A stretch of 64,000 bases of DNA from Areca catechu (Eukaryota > Streptophyta > Magnoliopsida > Arecales > Arecaceae). Made by a program: the position numbers and the translations under genes. Of the stretch, positions 1 through 10,529 are shown piece after piece (position 1 is the first letter of the stretch; each line of letters opens with the position of its first letter). Under the pieces are notes generated by a model. It did no database searches. It saw nothing but the letters and a program-made list of their open reading frames with translations, and had not been told where the DNA came from. The stretch covers positions 48,134,949 through 48,198,948 of the forward strand of contig CM038052.1 in NCBI GenBank assembly GCA_021397845.1, written 5' to 3'.

Positions 1-999
1 TGCTCCATGAAATCAAATTAACTCCTAGGAATTGACAAGTTCCACTAGTACTTTTACGATCAAGTTTACACCCAGCAAAATCAGCATCAGAATATGTAAT
101 TAATTCATATGATAACTCTCTAGAGTACCAAAGACCAATTTCGATAGACCCAGATAAGTATCTAAATATACGTTTTACAGCTAAGAGATGTGATTCTTTA
201 GGAGCAGACTGAAAACGTGCACACATACAAACACTAAACATTATATCTGGTCTACTGGCAGTTAGATATAGCAATGAACCAATCATGCCTCTTTATAATT
301 TTTGGTCTACTGATTTACCACATTCATCTTTGTCTAATTTACATGAAGAGCTCATAGGGGTACCTATTGGTTTGGTAGTCTCCATCCCAAACTTTTTCAA
401 TATCTTCCTTGTGTACTTGGCTTGGTTGATGGAGATCCCCTCTTTGGTTTGCTTAATTTGGAGTCCGAGGAAGAAGTTGAGTTCTCCCATCATGCTCATC
501 TCGAACTCACTCTGCATTAACTTAGCAAATTCTTGACAAAGACATTCGTTAGTAGCACCAAAAATAATATCATCTACATATATTTGTACTACTAAGAGAT
601 CATCATTTTTCTTTTTCAAAAACAATGTATTATCTACATTACCTCTAGAGAAATCATTTTTCATCAAAAATGAACTTAATCTATCATACCAAGCTCTAGG
701 AGCTTGCTTTAAACCATACAATGCTTTATGCAATTTAAAGACATGATTAGGAAATTCATGATTTTCAAAACCAGGAGGTTGTTCAACATAAACCTCCACT
801 TCAATAAATCCATTTAAAAAGGCACTCTTAACATCCATTTGAAATAACTTGAAATCCATAAAACAAGCAAAAGCAAGTAAAAGTCTAATTGCTTCTAGCC
901 TAGCAACAGGAGCAAATGTTTCATCAAAGTCGATCCCTTCTTCCTGGTTGTAGCCTTTAGCAACAAGTCTAGCTTTGTTCCTAGTTACAATACCATGTT
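1..999 (-). pseudogene. pol: Copia-1 reverse transcriptase and start of RNase H
   Basis: The minus strand encodes a copia RT: MDVKSAFLNGFIEVEVYVEQPPG split by no stop, then ALYGLKQAPRAWYDRL, the catalytic box IYVDDIIFG, and FFLGLQIKQTKEGI. A stop near 290 interrupts it. Downstream (290-1) continue RGMIGSLLYLTASRPDI and YSDADFAG, the start of RNase H, which runs off the left edge. RT copies the genomic RNA into cDNA inside the particle. Confidence 0.88.
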
Positions 1000-2035
1000 C
1001 ATCAAGTTTATTTCTAAAAACTCATTTTGTGCCAATTACAGAAACATTAAGGGGTCTTTCAGTTAAAGTCCAAACATTATTTCTTTTAAATTGATTTAGT
1101 TCATCTTGCATAGCATTAATCCAGTTACAATCTTTTTCAGCTTCTTCTATTGACTTAGGCTCTTTCTGAGATACAAAAGCTAAATAATCACAAACATTTC
1201 TAATAGAAGAGCATGTACTTACCCCCTTTGATGGATCACCAATTATTAGCTCTTTAGGGTGTCCGTGTGCATACCTCCATTCTTTAGGTAAAGGTTTTGG
1301 TGAAGTTGCATTGATCTCTTGAGTTTGATCTTGATTCTCTTGATCATCATCTCCTTTGGGCTCATCTTCACTGATTGTCAATTGTTCAAGCTTTTTTGTA
1401 CCTGTTTCAACATCAATAGAATCTTCTTTTCTAGAAGATTTTTCGTTAGATTCATCAAACACTACATGAATTGATTCTTCAACCAGAAGAGTTCTTCTGT
1501 TGAAGACCCTATATGCCTTGCTAGAAGTAGAGTATCCTAAGAAGATACCCTCATCTGACTTAGCATCAAATTTACTGATATTATCTTTGCCATTGTTTAA
1601 TATGAAACAGCGGCAACCAAATACACGAAAATACTTAAGATTAGGTTTTCGATTTTTCCAAAGCTCATATGGTGTTTTCTTCAAAATAGGTCGAATTAAA
1701 ACACGATTTAAAATGTAACAGGAAGTATTAATGGCTTCTGTCCAAAAATATCTAGGTAAATCATTTTCGCAAAGCATTGTGCGTGCCATTTCTTCAAGTG
1801 TGATGTTCTTTCTTTCTACCACCCCATTTTGTTGAGGTGTCCTAAGTGCAGAAAAATTATGACTAATATCATTTTCATTACAAAAAGCTTCAAAATCATG
1901 ATTGTCAAATTCAGGTCCATGATCACTACGCAAAGAAACAATAGTGAGATCTTTTTCGTTTGAAACCCTTTTATGAAATTTAACAAAAGCTGAAAATGTT
2001 TCATCTTTATGAGCTAAAAACATTATCCAAGTAAA
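1000..2035 (-). pseudogene. pol: Copia-1 integrase core and C-terminal region
   Basis: An open stretch of 333 codons (2023-1022) carries the remaining integrase catalytic residues: LRSDHGPEFDN with the second Asp, then TPQQNGVVERKN with the Glu. Next come YFWTEAINTSCYILNRV, KTPYELWKNRKPN and FLGYSTSSKAYRVFN, typical of the copia integrase C-terminal part, then an acidic linker leading to RT (KEWRYAHGHPKELIIGDP). In the family the protein joins LTR cDNA ends to host DNA. It is in frame with the RT segment except for a stop near 1020. Confidence 0.87.
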
Positions 2036-2762
2036 TCATGAGTAATCATCTACAATTACTAGCCCATATTTTTTACCTCCCAAACTAGTTATTCTGGTTG
2101 GTCCAAAGAGGTCCATATGTAATAATTCAAGGGATCTAGTAGTAGATACTACTCCTTTAGGTTTGAAAGTAGATTTAGTTTGTTTTCCAAATTGACATGC
2201 AGCACAAATCTTATCTTTTTCAAATGTGAGTTTTGGCAATTCTTTTACAAGATTCTTTTTGCTTAATTTTGAAATCAACTGCATACTAGCATGCCCTAGC
2301 CTACGATGCCAAAGCCAACTAGTTTCACTTGCCTTGGCTTCCTTAGCCACTAGGCATTGACCACTTTCCATGGCTAGATCATCAAGATCAACCATGTAAA
2401 TGTTTCCATGCCTATGACCAGTGAACTTGATGCCATCGACATCTAGACTAGATACCATGCACAAAGATGATTCAAAAATTACTTTAAAACCCTTATCACA
2501 AAACTAACTAATGCTAAAAAGATTATGCTTCAAGCCATCAACAAATAATACATTATCTACATAAGCATTAGGGGTGATATGGATTTTACCAATTCCGACG
2601 ATTTTGCCTTTTTCATTATCACCAAAAGTAACATTTCCACCATCAATAGCTGCTAGTGATGAGAATTGCTTCACATCCCCAGTCATGTGCCTTGAGCAAC
2701 CACTATCCAGATATCACATTCTTCTTTTATTTTTGGTTGCAAGGCATACCTGCAAAAATTGA
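2036..2762 (-). pseudogene. pol: Copia-1 protease and integrase zinc-binding domain
   Basis: Just downstream of gag is the aspartic protease active site LDSGCSRHMTG (about 2712-2680), preceded by a TGA where a Trp codon is expected. It continues through FGDNEKGKIVGIG and VLFVDGLKHNLFSIS to an in-frame TAG near 2503. The next open segment (2464-2036) holds the gag-pre-integrase/HHCC zinc domain: WHRRLGHAS, then CAACQFGKQT, then the first integrase catalytic Asp in LLHMDLFGP. It stops at a TGA after VDDYS, where Arg (CGA) is usual. Both stops are C-to-T changes in methylatable contexts. Confidence 0.85.
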
Positions 2763-4486
2763 TCAAGTTGAAACTTTAGGTACCCAAGTCATCTTGGGTC
2801 CTTTAGGGTTAGTCAAATTGGTTCCTTTTGGAACCCAAATCTTTTTAAAGGTATTTAATTTTCTTCTATTACAAACATATGATTTATGTCCTAATTTACC
2901 ACATGCATAGTAGGTAATATTAGAAGATGCAGGTATGAAAAAGTTTTTGTAAAGTTTTTGCTGATTGTGTGGCTTAAATCCAAGTCCAGCTTTGTTAAAC
3001 ACTGCATGTTGACTATTTAAAAGCATATTTAGTTTTTCTGAACTAAAAGTAAACTTTTCTACAAAAGGTTTTACTTTTTCTAACTCTTCCTTGTAATTCT
3101 TATTTTGAAGCAATAGTTCTTTATTTTGTTTTTCAATGTTCTCATTAGTTTTAAGACTTCTATTATTTTTCAAAGAATCATTTTCTTTTAAAAGATTATC
3201 CTTATCATTTGTCAAGGTCTTTACATGTTCAGTTAATTTCTTATTTTCTTGAATTAAATCTTCAATTTCAGTTGAAAACTTTTCTGAATTTTTGTAAGCT
3301 CAAAATTTAGCTTTCTTAATTTCTTATTTTTCAGTTTTAATTTTTCATATTCCATAACTAAGTCATCAAAAGCATCATGCAATTCATTGAAAGTAAATTC
3401 AGTTTCAGGTTCAGAATTTACCTCATTATCTTCATTGGCCATGAAACATAAGTTGGCGACTACCTGCTGCTCTTCATCACTGCTGGAGTCCTCACTCTCA
3501 CTCCAGGTAGCCATCATGGCTTTCTTTCTCAACATCCTTCGACTTTTTTTAAGCAAAGGGCAATCCGTTTTGTAATGTCCAGGCTTCTTGCACTCAAAGC
3601 AGATGGGTGGATCTCTTTCTTTCTCTTTCTCTTTTTCCTTATTGTGATCACCTTTTTGTGGCCTTTTCTTGTAGAAGCCCTTCTTCTTTCTCATGAATCT
3701 TTTGAATTTTCTTGTAATGAAGGCTGTCTCATCATCATCAGCTTCTTCTTCTGATTCATCACTTGACTCTTCCTTTGTAGTGGACTTGAAGGCTATGGCT
3801 TTCTTTTTCTTGTCATTGTCCACTGTCTTCTGCTTTAGTGAAAGCTCGTAAGTCATCAGTGATCCAAGAAGCTGCTCGAGAGGTAGAGTATTGACATCCT
3901 TGGCTTCTTCTATGGCTGTTACTTTCGCATCCCATGAAGCCGGAAGAGACCTGAGAAGTTTGTTAACCAGTTCACCATTAGATATAATTTTTCTCAAACT
4001 CCTCATTCCATTTACTATATTGGTAAATCTAGTATACATTTCACTTATACTTTCAGTTGGTTCCATCCTGAACATCTCATACGTATGAATGAGCATGTTC
4101 ACCTTTGTGGTCTTCACTTGGTGTGTACCCTCATGGGTAACCTCAAGTGTATCCCAAATTTCTTTGGCGGAAATACAATTTGATATTCTGTTGAATTCAC
4201 TAGGGTCAAGTATACAGAATAGCAAATTCATCGCCTTAGCATTTAACTCAGCTTGTTTGATGTCATTGTCATCCCATTCTTCTTTAGATTTTAGGGTGAT
4301 AATGCCATTAACCAAGTGAGTGGGCTGATGAGGCCCTTTAGTAATTATTCTCCATATATGATAATCTACAGCTTGTAAATAAATACGCATACGAGTTTTC
4401 CAGTATGTGTAGTTTGTGCCATTAAAGAAAGGAGGGCGATTTGATGCTTGTCCTTCAACTACACCCATTCCAATTGGGGCGGCCAT
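2763..4486 (-). pseudogene. gag: Copia-1 gag (capsid/nucleocapsid), frameshifted
   Basis: The gag start ATG at 4486 follows the PBS by 43 bases. The first 410 codons (4486-3254) contain a UBN2-like region (FNGTNYTYWKTRM near residue 22), a Glu/Ser-rich acidic stretch and a CCHC knuckle (CFECKKPGHYKTDC near residue 295). A frameshift near 3290-3305 then moves the frame; 3215-2763 continues with a Lys/Glu/Asn-rich coiled coil, the motif NKAGLGF and a second, degenerate knuckle (CGKLGHKSYVC). In the family this protein packages the RNA into virus-like particles. The shift and the TAG/TGA codons further on make it non-functional. Confidence 0.85.
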
Positions 4487-4529
4487 GATCTTTAACTCAA
4501 GATCGTTGGACCTACAAGAGAGTACCGGT

Positions 4530-4541
4530 GCTCTGATACCA
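4530..4541 (-). promoter_or_regulatory. Copia-1 primer-binding site (initiator tRNA-Met type)
   Basis: The minus strand reads TGGTATCAGAGC two bases after the LTR end CAACA. This matches the usual copia PBS, complementary to initiator tRNA-Met, and fixes both the LTR boundary and the element's orientation. Confidence 0.9.
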
Positions 4542-4856
4542 CTTGTTGCCCAGATATGGTGCCCAAGAGGGGGGGTGAATTGGGTATTTAAAAAATTAAA
4601 GCAATATATGTGCTACCAAGTTTTAAGGTGAAGAGTGATAGTGCTCAAATAATTGTGCAACGGAAGCAATGAAATAAATCAACAATTAAAGAGCAAAAGA
4701 AGATAAAAAGAGAAGCAATGCAAACACACAAGAAGTATAGTTGTTCGGTGCACCTAGCACCTACATCCACTCCCCAAGCTCCACTTGGAAATTTCCACTA
4801 TAATCTTTAGATTACAGCCGACTTGTTTTACCAGGCTCACAAGTCAAAACCTTACA

Positions 4857-5000
4857 CACTTGTTTTGGCTTCGGGCTTACAAGCAACCCTAGTTGGTTTT
4901 ATCAATTGGCTCACCAACAAACCTCACTCACTTGTTTTGGCTTCGGGCTTACAAGCAACCCTAGTTGGTTTTATCAATTGGCTCACCAACAAACCTCACT
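4857..5000. repeat. Perfect 72-bp tandem duplication in the Copia-1 LTR
   Basis: The units 4857-4928 and 4929-5000 look identical by eye. They contain TTGGTTTTATCAATTGGCTC and a Gly/Leu-like reading frame that is probably meaningless. Lack of divergence means a recent duplication or gene conversion. Confidence 0.85.
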
Positions 5001-5433
5001 CTAGTTTCAAATTCCCTTGAAACTAGCTAAAGACAAAAGAATATGAATACAATTAATAAAACTAGACAAACTCCTTTTGAGCAATAAGAAATTCGTTGTA
5101 GCTCTTGATGGAGACTCTTCAAGCCTTTTCCCTTAGAATCTTTGGACCTCACTAAATGCCAAATACTTGAAAGTTGGATTCCTCAAAGATGGAAAGCTTT
5201 TGGCTAAGGAATCTCTTGGTTTTCTCACTCTTTTTGGCTTGGAATTGATTGAAGGCTTTGTACTTTGACTCTAAACTTTTTCACTTTGTCTCCTTGTCTT
5301 TTTTGAAGTTTGGTGGAGGTTAAATACCTCATTCATGCTGAAACAACTCCACAAGACCGTTAGAATCAAAAATATGGTCGTTTATGGCCGTTAGAAATCA
5401 AATCAAAAGTTCAGAAAAACTAGCCGTTATGCC

Positions 5434-5729
5434 ATGAGTCGACCTCATGAGTCGACCTCTGGATCAAGTGTCGACCTCATGAGTCGACCTCCAGTTTGTT
5501 TTTTGCAAAAATCCAGAAAACCATAGTTCTGTCCATTTTGAATTCTCAGGCTATGAGTCGACCTCTGGTGTCGACCTCTGGACAGGTGTTGACCTCTGGT
5601 GGTCGACCTCTGGAGCGTGCCACTGAAATTTTGCCATGCCGGCCATGCTGAACTTTTCTTCTCTTCATGAGTCGACCTCTGGTGGTCGACCTTTGACAAG
5701 GTGTCGACCTCTGGTGGTCGACCTCTGAT
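5434..5729. repeat. GTCGAC palindrome array in the Copia-1 LTR
   Basis: About eleven copies of GTCGACC, mostly as GAGTCGACCTC or GGTCGACCTCTGG, plus one GTTGACC (a C-to-T variant), lie in 300 bp. They form two clusters (5434-5490 and 5553-5729). GTCGAC is palindromic, so the region can pair with itself or bind a dimeric factor. Confidence 0.8.
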
Positions 5730-6018
5730 CTGAAATTTTCTGAAACTCTTAGAGATGTGCGTGCCATGCTTGAGTTTCTCAAAGCCTTTGTTCCTTTTGG
5801 TAATTATTTCTTAACAGGAAGGTCCAATATGAGAAATTTGATCTTGTCCAAGGTAGAAGAGCTCTTTTCCAAATCAGGCAAACTTAGTTTCATCATTGTA
5901 CTCTTGATACTCTTTTTGAATAACCTAAGTCCTGAAACTTTATCTTGAGATGAAACATTAGTCCAAACATATACTTAACCTTTTGTTAATCATCAAAACT
6001 AAGGAGCCAAAGTCAACA

Positions 6019-6221
6019 ATTTTCTTGCCATGAAGATCCTAATCTCTATCTTGAACTAGATCTACATTTCGGGTATTGTAATTTAGATCAACTAGTCTCC
6101 TTATGAAGATTCTTTTCTTGGATTAATTTAGACCATATATTTGATAATTAATTGCTCAAGTTTGCTTGCTGGTTAGCTTGCTAAAACCCTCCATTCATCA
6201 TTTTATTTTCTTCTCCCATCA
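6019..6221. other. AT-rich fragment between Copia-1 and Gypsy-A
   Basis: This 203-bp stretch has no coding potential and does not continue the Gypsy-A RNase H frame. Its right end reads CCCATCA, so on the minus strand it begins TGATGGG, as does the NA-LTR. It may be the U3 start of another copia LTR cut by Copia-1. That identity is a guess. Confidence 0.4.
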
Positions 6222-6663
6222 GATATCAGCTCGGGCATTCTTCGCCCGAGGGATATGTGAGATGCTGAAATGCTAGAGGCTCGCCTATATGAGCACACCT
6301 TGTCTAGATACTTTGCCATCACGGGATCCCGGGCCTCATACTCGCCCGAGACTTGGCCAACCACAAGCTAGAAATCTGTGAAGACCTTTAGGCACTTTAT
6401 GCCTAGCTCACGGGACACCCTCATCCTGTAAGGAGTGCCTCATACTTGGCCTGGTTGTTGGTCGCCTTGAAGAGGAAGCATAGTGCATACACTATAATGA
6501 TCCCGTTAGGATTGGCAAGAATGAGGCCGGCTCCACTTCCTCTGGCATTATAAGCACCATCAACATAAAGGATCCATGTCATTTCTTCTGGGGCTGGATC
6601 CGAGCAAGGTTCAACTTGTCGGTCCTCCGCCTGCGGGTCCTCATACATCCAGGTAAATTCCAT
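6222..6663 (-). pseudogene. pol: Gypsy-A second (archaeal-type) RNase H, truncated
   Basis: The minus strand reads WILYVDGAYNARGSGAG and NNQAKYEALLTG, then after a stop KVFTD and VVGQVSGEYEARDPVMAKYL. This is the additional RNase H domain that marks Tat elements, lying after the gypsy RNase H. The frame ends near 6222 where the expected (A)LSRLAT segment should follow, marking a rearrangement breakpoint. Confidence 0.8.
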
Positions 6664-6885
6664 TAGGAAGTCGGCTAAGACTTGGGCCTTTTACACTGGT
6701 CGCGGGTGGTAGGTAATGTCAAACTCGTCGAGCTTCATCGCCCACTTGGCCAGGTGCCCTGAAGTATTAGGGTGGCTTAGGATAGCCCTCAAAGTCTGAT
6801 TGGTAAGGATGGTAATGGGATGCGCTTGGAAGTAGGACCTGAGATGCCACACAGACATTATTAGTACAAAAATGATCTTTTTGGA

Positions 6886-8060
6886 TCAGGTGTACCTAGT
6901 TTCCACGTCACGGAGTAGCTTACTGGCATAGTAGACTGGCCATTGGGAGCCATCCTTATCGATAAGTACCAGCACCGAGTTGATCGCTTCAGGTGAGACT
7001 GCCAGGTACAATAGGAGCTCTTCCTTAGGCTCCGGCCTGGACAGCAATGGTGGGGAGGAGAGGAGCTTATTCAGCTCCTCGAATGCCTTCTGACACTTTT
7101 CCATCCAAGTGAAGTCGTTTATCTTCCACAGTACCTTGAAGAATGGCTGGCAACACTTGGTGGAATGCGAGATAAAGTGGCTCAATGTCGTGATGCGTTC
7201 AGTCAAGCACTGGACCTCCTTCTTAGAGATAGGGTGTCTTATGTCAGTGATTGCCTGGATCTTCTCAAGGATGGCCTCTATTCCCCTCTGGATGACCATG
7301 AACCCTATAAACTTTCCTATCGCGATGCCAAATGCATACTTGGTGAAGTTTAACTTCATCTGGTAGAGATGGAGGTTGTCGAAAGCCTCTATCAGGTCAG
7401 TAATGTGATTTGACTCCGGGCTGCTCATGACGAGCATATCATCTACATAAACATGTATGTTGTGACCAATATGGTCTTTAAAGACCTTGCTGACCATATG
7501 CTGGTATGTGGTCCCTACATTCTTGAGATCAAAGGCATCATCTTGTAACAGTACATACCTTTGTCAGTCACAAATGCTGTGTGCTCCTCGTCCTCAAGAT
7601 GCATGCAGATTTGATTGTATCTGAAGAATGCATCGATGAAGCTGAGGAACTTGTGGTCCGAGGTCACATCTACCAGCTGGTCAATCTTGGAGAGTGGGAA
7701 GCTATCCTTCGGGCATGCCCAGTTGAGATCGGTGTAGTCTACATAGATTCTCTACTTTCCAAAAGCTTTCTTGACCATCACCACATTAGCAAGCCAATCA
7801 GGATACCGTACCTCATGGATGAAGCCCACCGCGAGGAGCTTCTCAACTTCCTTATCGATCACCTTTTACCACTTCGGGGCAAAGCTTCTCTTCTTCTACC
7901 GGACTGGGTGATAGTTGGGATCAACATTCAGCTTATGGGTGATCACTTCTGGGGGGATGCCAGGCATATCAACGGTGGTCCAGGTGAAGACATTTGTGTT
8001 GGCTTATAGGAAACTGAGCAAACGGGATCTCTCCTCTTCAGGCAGTAGAGCTCCCACCTG
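6886..8060 (-). pseudogene. pol: Gypsy-A reverse transcriptase and gypsy RNase H
   Basis: From 8060 downward the minus strand encodes RT N-terminal segments with shifts (FIDAFFRYNQI and TDKGMYCYKMMP). The open segment 7497-6886 follows with the catalytic box VYVDDMLVMS, KFIGFMVIQRGIEA, the connection region and RNase H (PVYYASKLLRDVETRYT). The tyrosine-valine-Asp-Asp box is intact, but several stops make the gene inactive. RT and RNase H make cDNA and remove the RNA strand. Confidence 0.85.
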
Positions 8061-8878
8061 TACCATCCTCAAGAGATCCTCTCCTAAGGAGAAGGACAAT
8101 AAGGGCTCAACTGGTCTGCCCTTCAGCTCTGGCTCCATCGAATTTGGTTGGTTAATGACCGAGCTCGGACTAGCTTCCAGCAGCCCTGGATAGTCTACAG
8201 ACAGTGCTGGACCGATTGCTGAGACCCTCTCATCTTGCCAGTCCCCCAAGGGGTTGGAAACTAGATAAGAAGGCACCGGGTTAAGATGGTAGCATCAAGG
8301 AGATTAAGTCCGGGATGCCCGAAAATTGCATTGTAAGGTGAGGGGAGCCTTACAACAGTAAAAGTTATCAGCACAGTACTTTGTCGAGGTGGAGGCTTGG
8401 TAGTTATTAGGAGTGTAATCTCTCCCTCAACTCCAACTGAATCTCCGGTGAAGCCTACTAAGGGCATGAATACCGATTTTATTTGGTCAGCAAACAAGTT
8501 CATCCTTGCAAAAGCATCGTAAAAAAGGATATCTACAATGCTTCCACTATCAACCATGATTCTCTTTATAAGATGCTTTGCTATCATCATTTCTACGATG
8601 ACGGTGTCATTATTTGGGTTATGCACCCTGGTCGACCCTTCTTCCATGCAAGGGAGTACATCATCACTCTCCTCTCTCCCTTTGGCCCTTTTCGGGGTTC
8701 TCCTTGCCCTCCAGTAGATCATTCCTACTGACTTCTCAGTAGGTCGGTTGTCGATGGTGAGCAGACGGGGCTCTTCACTCCGGGTCACTGGGGGTGCTAC
8801 TCCATCCACATACTTTCCGAGGTAGCCATGCTTGATCAAGTCTTCTATCTCCCTCTTCAGGTGGCAGCATTCCTCCAT
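8061..8878 (-). pseudogene. pol: Gypsy-A aspartic protease
   Basis: Codons from 8878 include a gag-tail CCHC relic region, then TVIVEMMIAKHLIKRIMVDSGS with the catalytic D-S-G triad near residue 110, DILFYDAFARMNL, GVEGEITLL and LPSPYNAIFGHPGLN. This is the Tat protease pattern, also seen at 24232-24927 in Gypsy-B. A stop after about 205 codons separates it from the linker (8276-8004) toward RT. Confidence 0.82.
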
Positions 8879-10446
8879 ATCGTGGTCGTGGTCCTGGTGG
8901 AAGCGACAGTAGGAGGACTTCTCACGTCCGGTGGATGGCTTCAGGGGGAGGTCGGTGCAGGAAGCGCTTGTTCTCGATCTCCATTAGGATTTTTTCTCTC
9001 GGGGCAAGGAGAAGAGTGAACTTTTCTTCTTTGGTAGGGTCGACTCTGGGTCTTAGCCCTGCCATGGGGCCGGCAACATCTTCTGGGCCTGGGGAGCAGA
9101 TGCTTCCCCAACAGCCTGCCTCTTCAGGGGCCTCCCATCTAGCTCCCTCTTGGTATGGTCAGCCTCCTCTGCATGGATGTACTTGTGGGCCCAGAGGAGG
9201 AGCTTCGAGTAAGTCTTTGGAGGTTTTTTGTCAAGAAAGTAGGTGAGGCGGGAGGTCCATAGCCCTCTTTTCAGAGCCAGCATAGTGACTGGCTCATCGA
9301 GGTGGTAGATCTCCAGGGTGATGGCCTTGAATTGGGACACATAGTCCTGGAGGGACTCTTGGTCCTACTGATGGATCGAGAAGTGGTTGTCAGCCTCACG
9401 TGACACCTTCTTGCATGCATCAAAGTGCACCATGAACTTCTTCTCCAACTAGAAGGAGTCAATGCTTTTTGACTCAAGTCTGGAGAACCAGGCTTGAGTA
9501 GCCTTCCATAAGGTGGCCGGAAAGATGATGTAGAGGAGAGCAATAGTAGCCCCCTGGACCCTCATGAGGGCCTTGTAGCTTTCCAGGTGGTCTAAGGGGC
9601 TGGTCGTCCCATCATAGGGATCAACCTAAGGTATACAGAATCGACTGGGGATCTGTTCCTTTTAGATTCTATAAGAGAAAGGGGGGCGGGTGTTGTAACC
9701 CATGGGCTCACTAGCAGAGCCTTAGATCTCTACAAACCAATGGGACAAATCTGCTAGCTTGTGCTCATGCTCTTCGAGGTGCCTCTCTACCTGGTGATGG
9801 ATGGCCTCATCAGTGGACCCCTCGGTGGATGCCATCAGGGGTGAAGGAGGTACGGAGTGGGGGAACTCTCACTTGAGTTACTGACCATGCTGATGTCATT
9901 GGAGGGAGTGCGCACCATGGTTCGAGACCGGGGAGCGACTCTCTTGGCTGGTCGGGCCATCATGCTACTTCTTTCTGGCCACTTGGCAATCTCCTCTCGA
10001 GTGGGAGATCGTATGCAACAGCCCCTCCCGGAAGGACCATAGCCTGGTACAGGGATTAGCGACGTGCACCGCCAGCATCCCTGGCTACTACTATGTTGCC
10101 AGGGAATGGTGTCTCTGATGAAGCTAGTGCACCATCACAGCCAGGGCAAGGACTTGCTGGGCCAGTGTAGTGATATGGGGATTCACTAAAGGTGGTGGTA
10201 GTGGGGAGGGGAGCTCCCCCTCAGGGCTTTATAGGTTGCCATGATAAGGGGGCCTCCTGCTCGACTGGTGGAAGCCTCATGTGCTCATATTATCACCATG
10301 GAGCTATGGGCTTTTGCAGATATCTTGTTGGTAGTGGGGGACTCACTGCTAGAGTTCCCATAGTCACTGGAGCTCTAGTGCTCACCCCCCTTCCTGTCAT
10401 GCCAATCTATTACTGCTTGGTTCATCGTGGCTTGTAGCTCTGACAT
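8879..10446 (-). pseudogene. gag: Gypsy-A gag
   Basis: The start ATG at 10446 opens with MSELQATMNQAVID. The same first codons (MSELQ-A) recur at 46115 in element E. Further on, in shifting frames, are DPYDGTTSPLDHLESYK, FPATLWKATQAWF, and the best-preserved stretch (9340-9053) with QFKAITLEIYHLDEP and LKRGLWTSRLTYFLDKKPP, matching the retrotransposon gag domain. It is broken by many stops. Confidence 0.78.
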
Positions 10447-10529
10447 GTTGTGGATGCATCGAGCTCCTGTTGAATGCTTGATCCTTTGCTTTGGTCAACT
10501 CCTTGGTTGGCTGTCCTGTAAAACAGAGA

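Larger units (their letters stand above)
1..6018 (-). mobile_element. Copia-1: Sirevirus-like Ty1/copia element, 3' end outside the window
   Basis: Read on the minus strand the order is 5' LTR (4544-6018), PBS (4530-4541), gag, protease, integrase, reverse transcriptase and start of RNase H. Integrase before RT is the copia order. The long gag with a coiled-coil tail, two zinc knuckles and a UBN2-type N-terminus suggests the SIRE/Sirevirus group; this is inference from gag architecture. The element is full of stops and at least one frameshift, so it is not autonomous. Its 3' LTR and target-site duplication lie left of the window and cannot be checked. It lies next to Gypsy-A, which it (or the 6019-6221 fragment) probably split. 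Confidence 0.88.
4544..6018 (-). repeat. Copia-1 5' LTR
   Basis: On the minus strand the LTR starts TGTTGACTTTGG (6018) and ends GGGCAACA (4544), giving TGTTG/CAACA inverted ends. The PBS follows at once. The 1475-bp LTR holds a perfect 72-bp tandem duplication and a GTCGAC-rich array. The left end is firm; the right end rests on the TGTTG start and its similarity to the Copia-2 LTR start, which also has a GATGAT motif shortly after TGTTG. Confidence 0.7.

Noticed and set aside
7581..8193. Plus-strand ORFs of 142 and 92 codons
   Set aside because: Exact antisense shadows of the Gypsy-A RT and protease frames.
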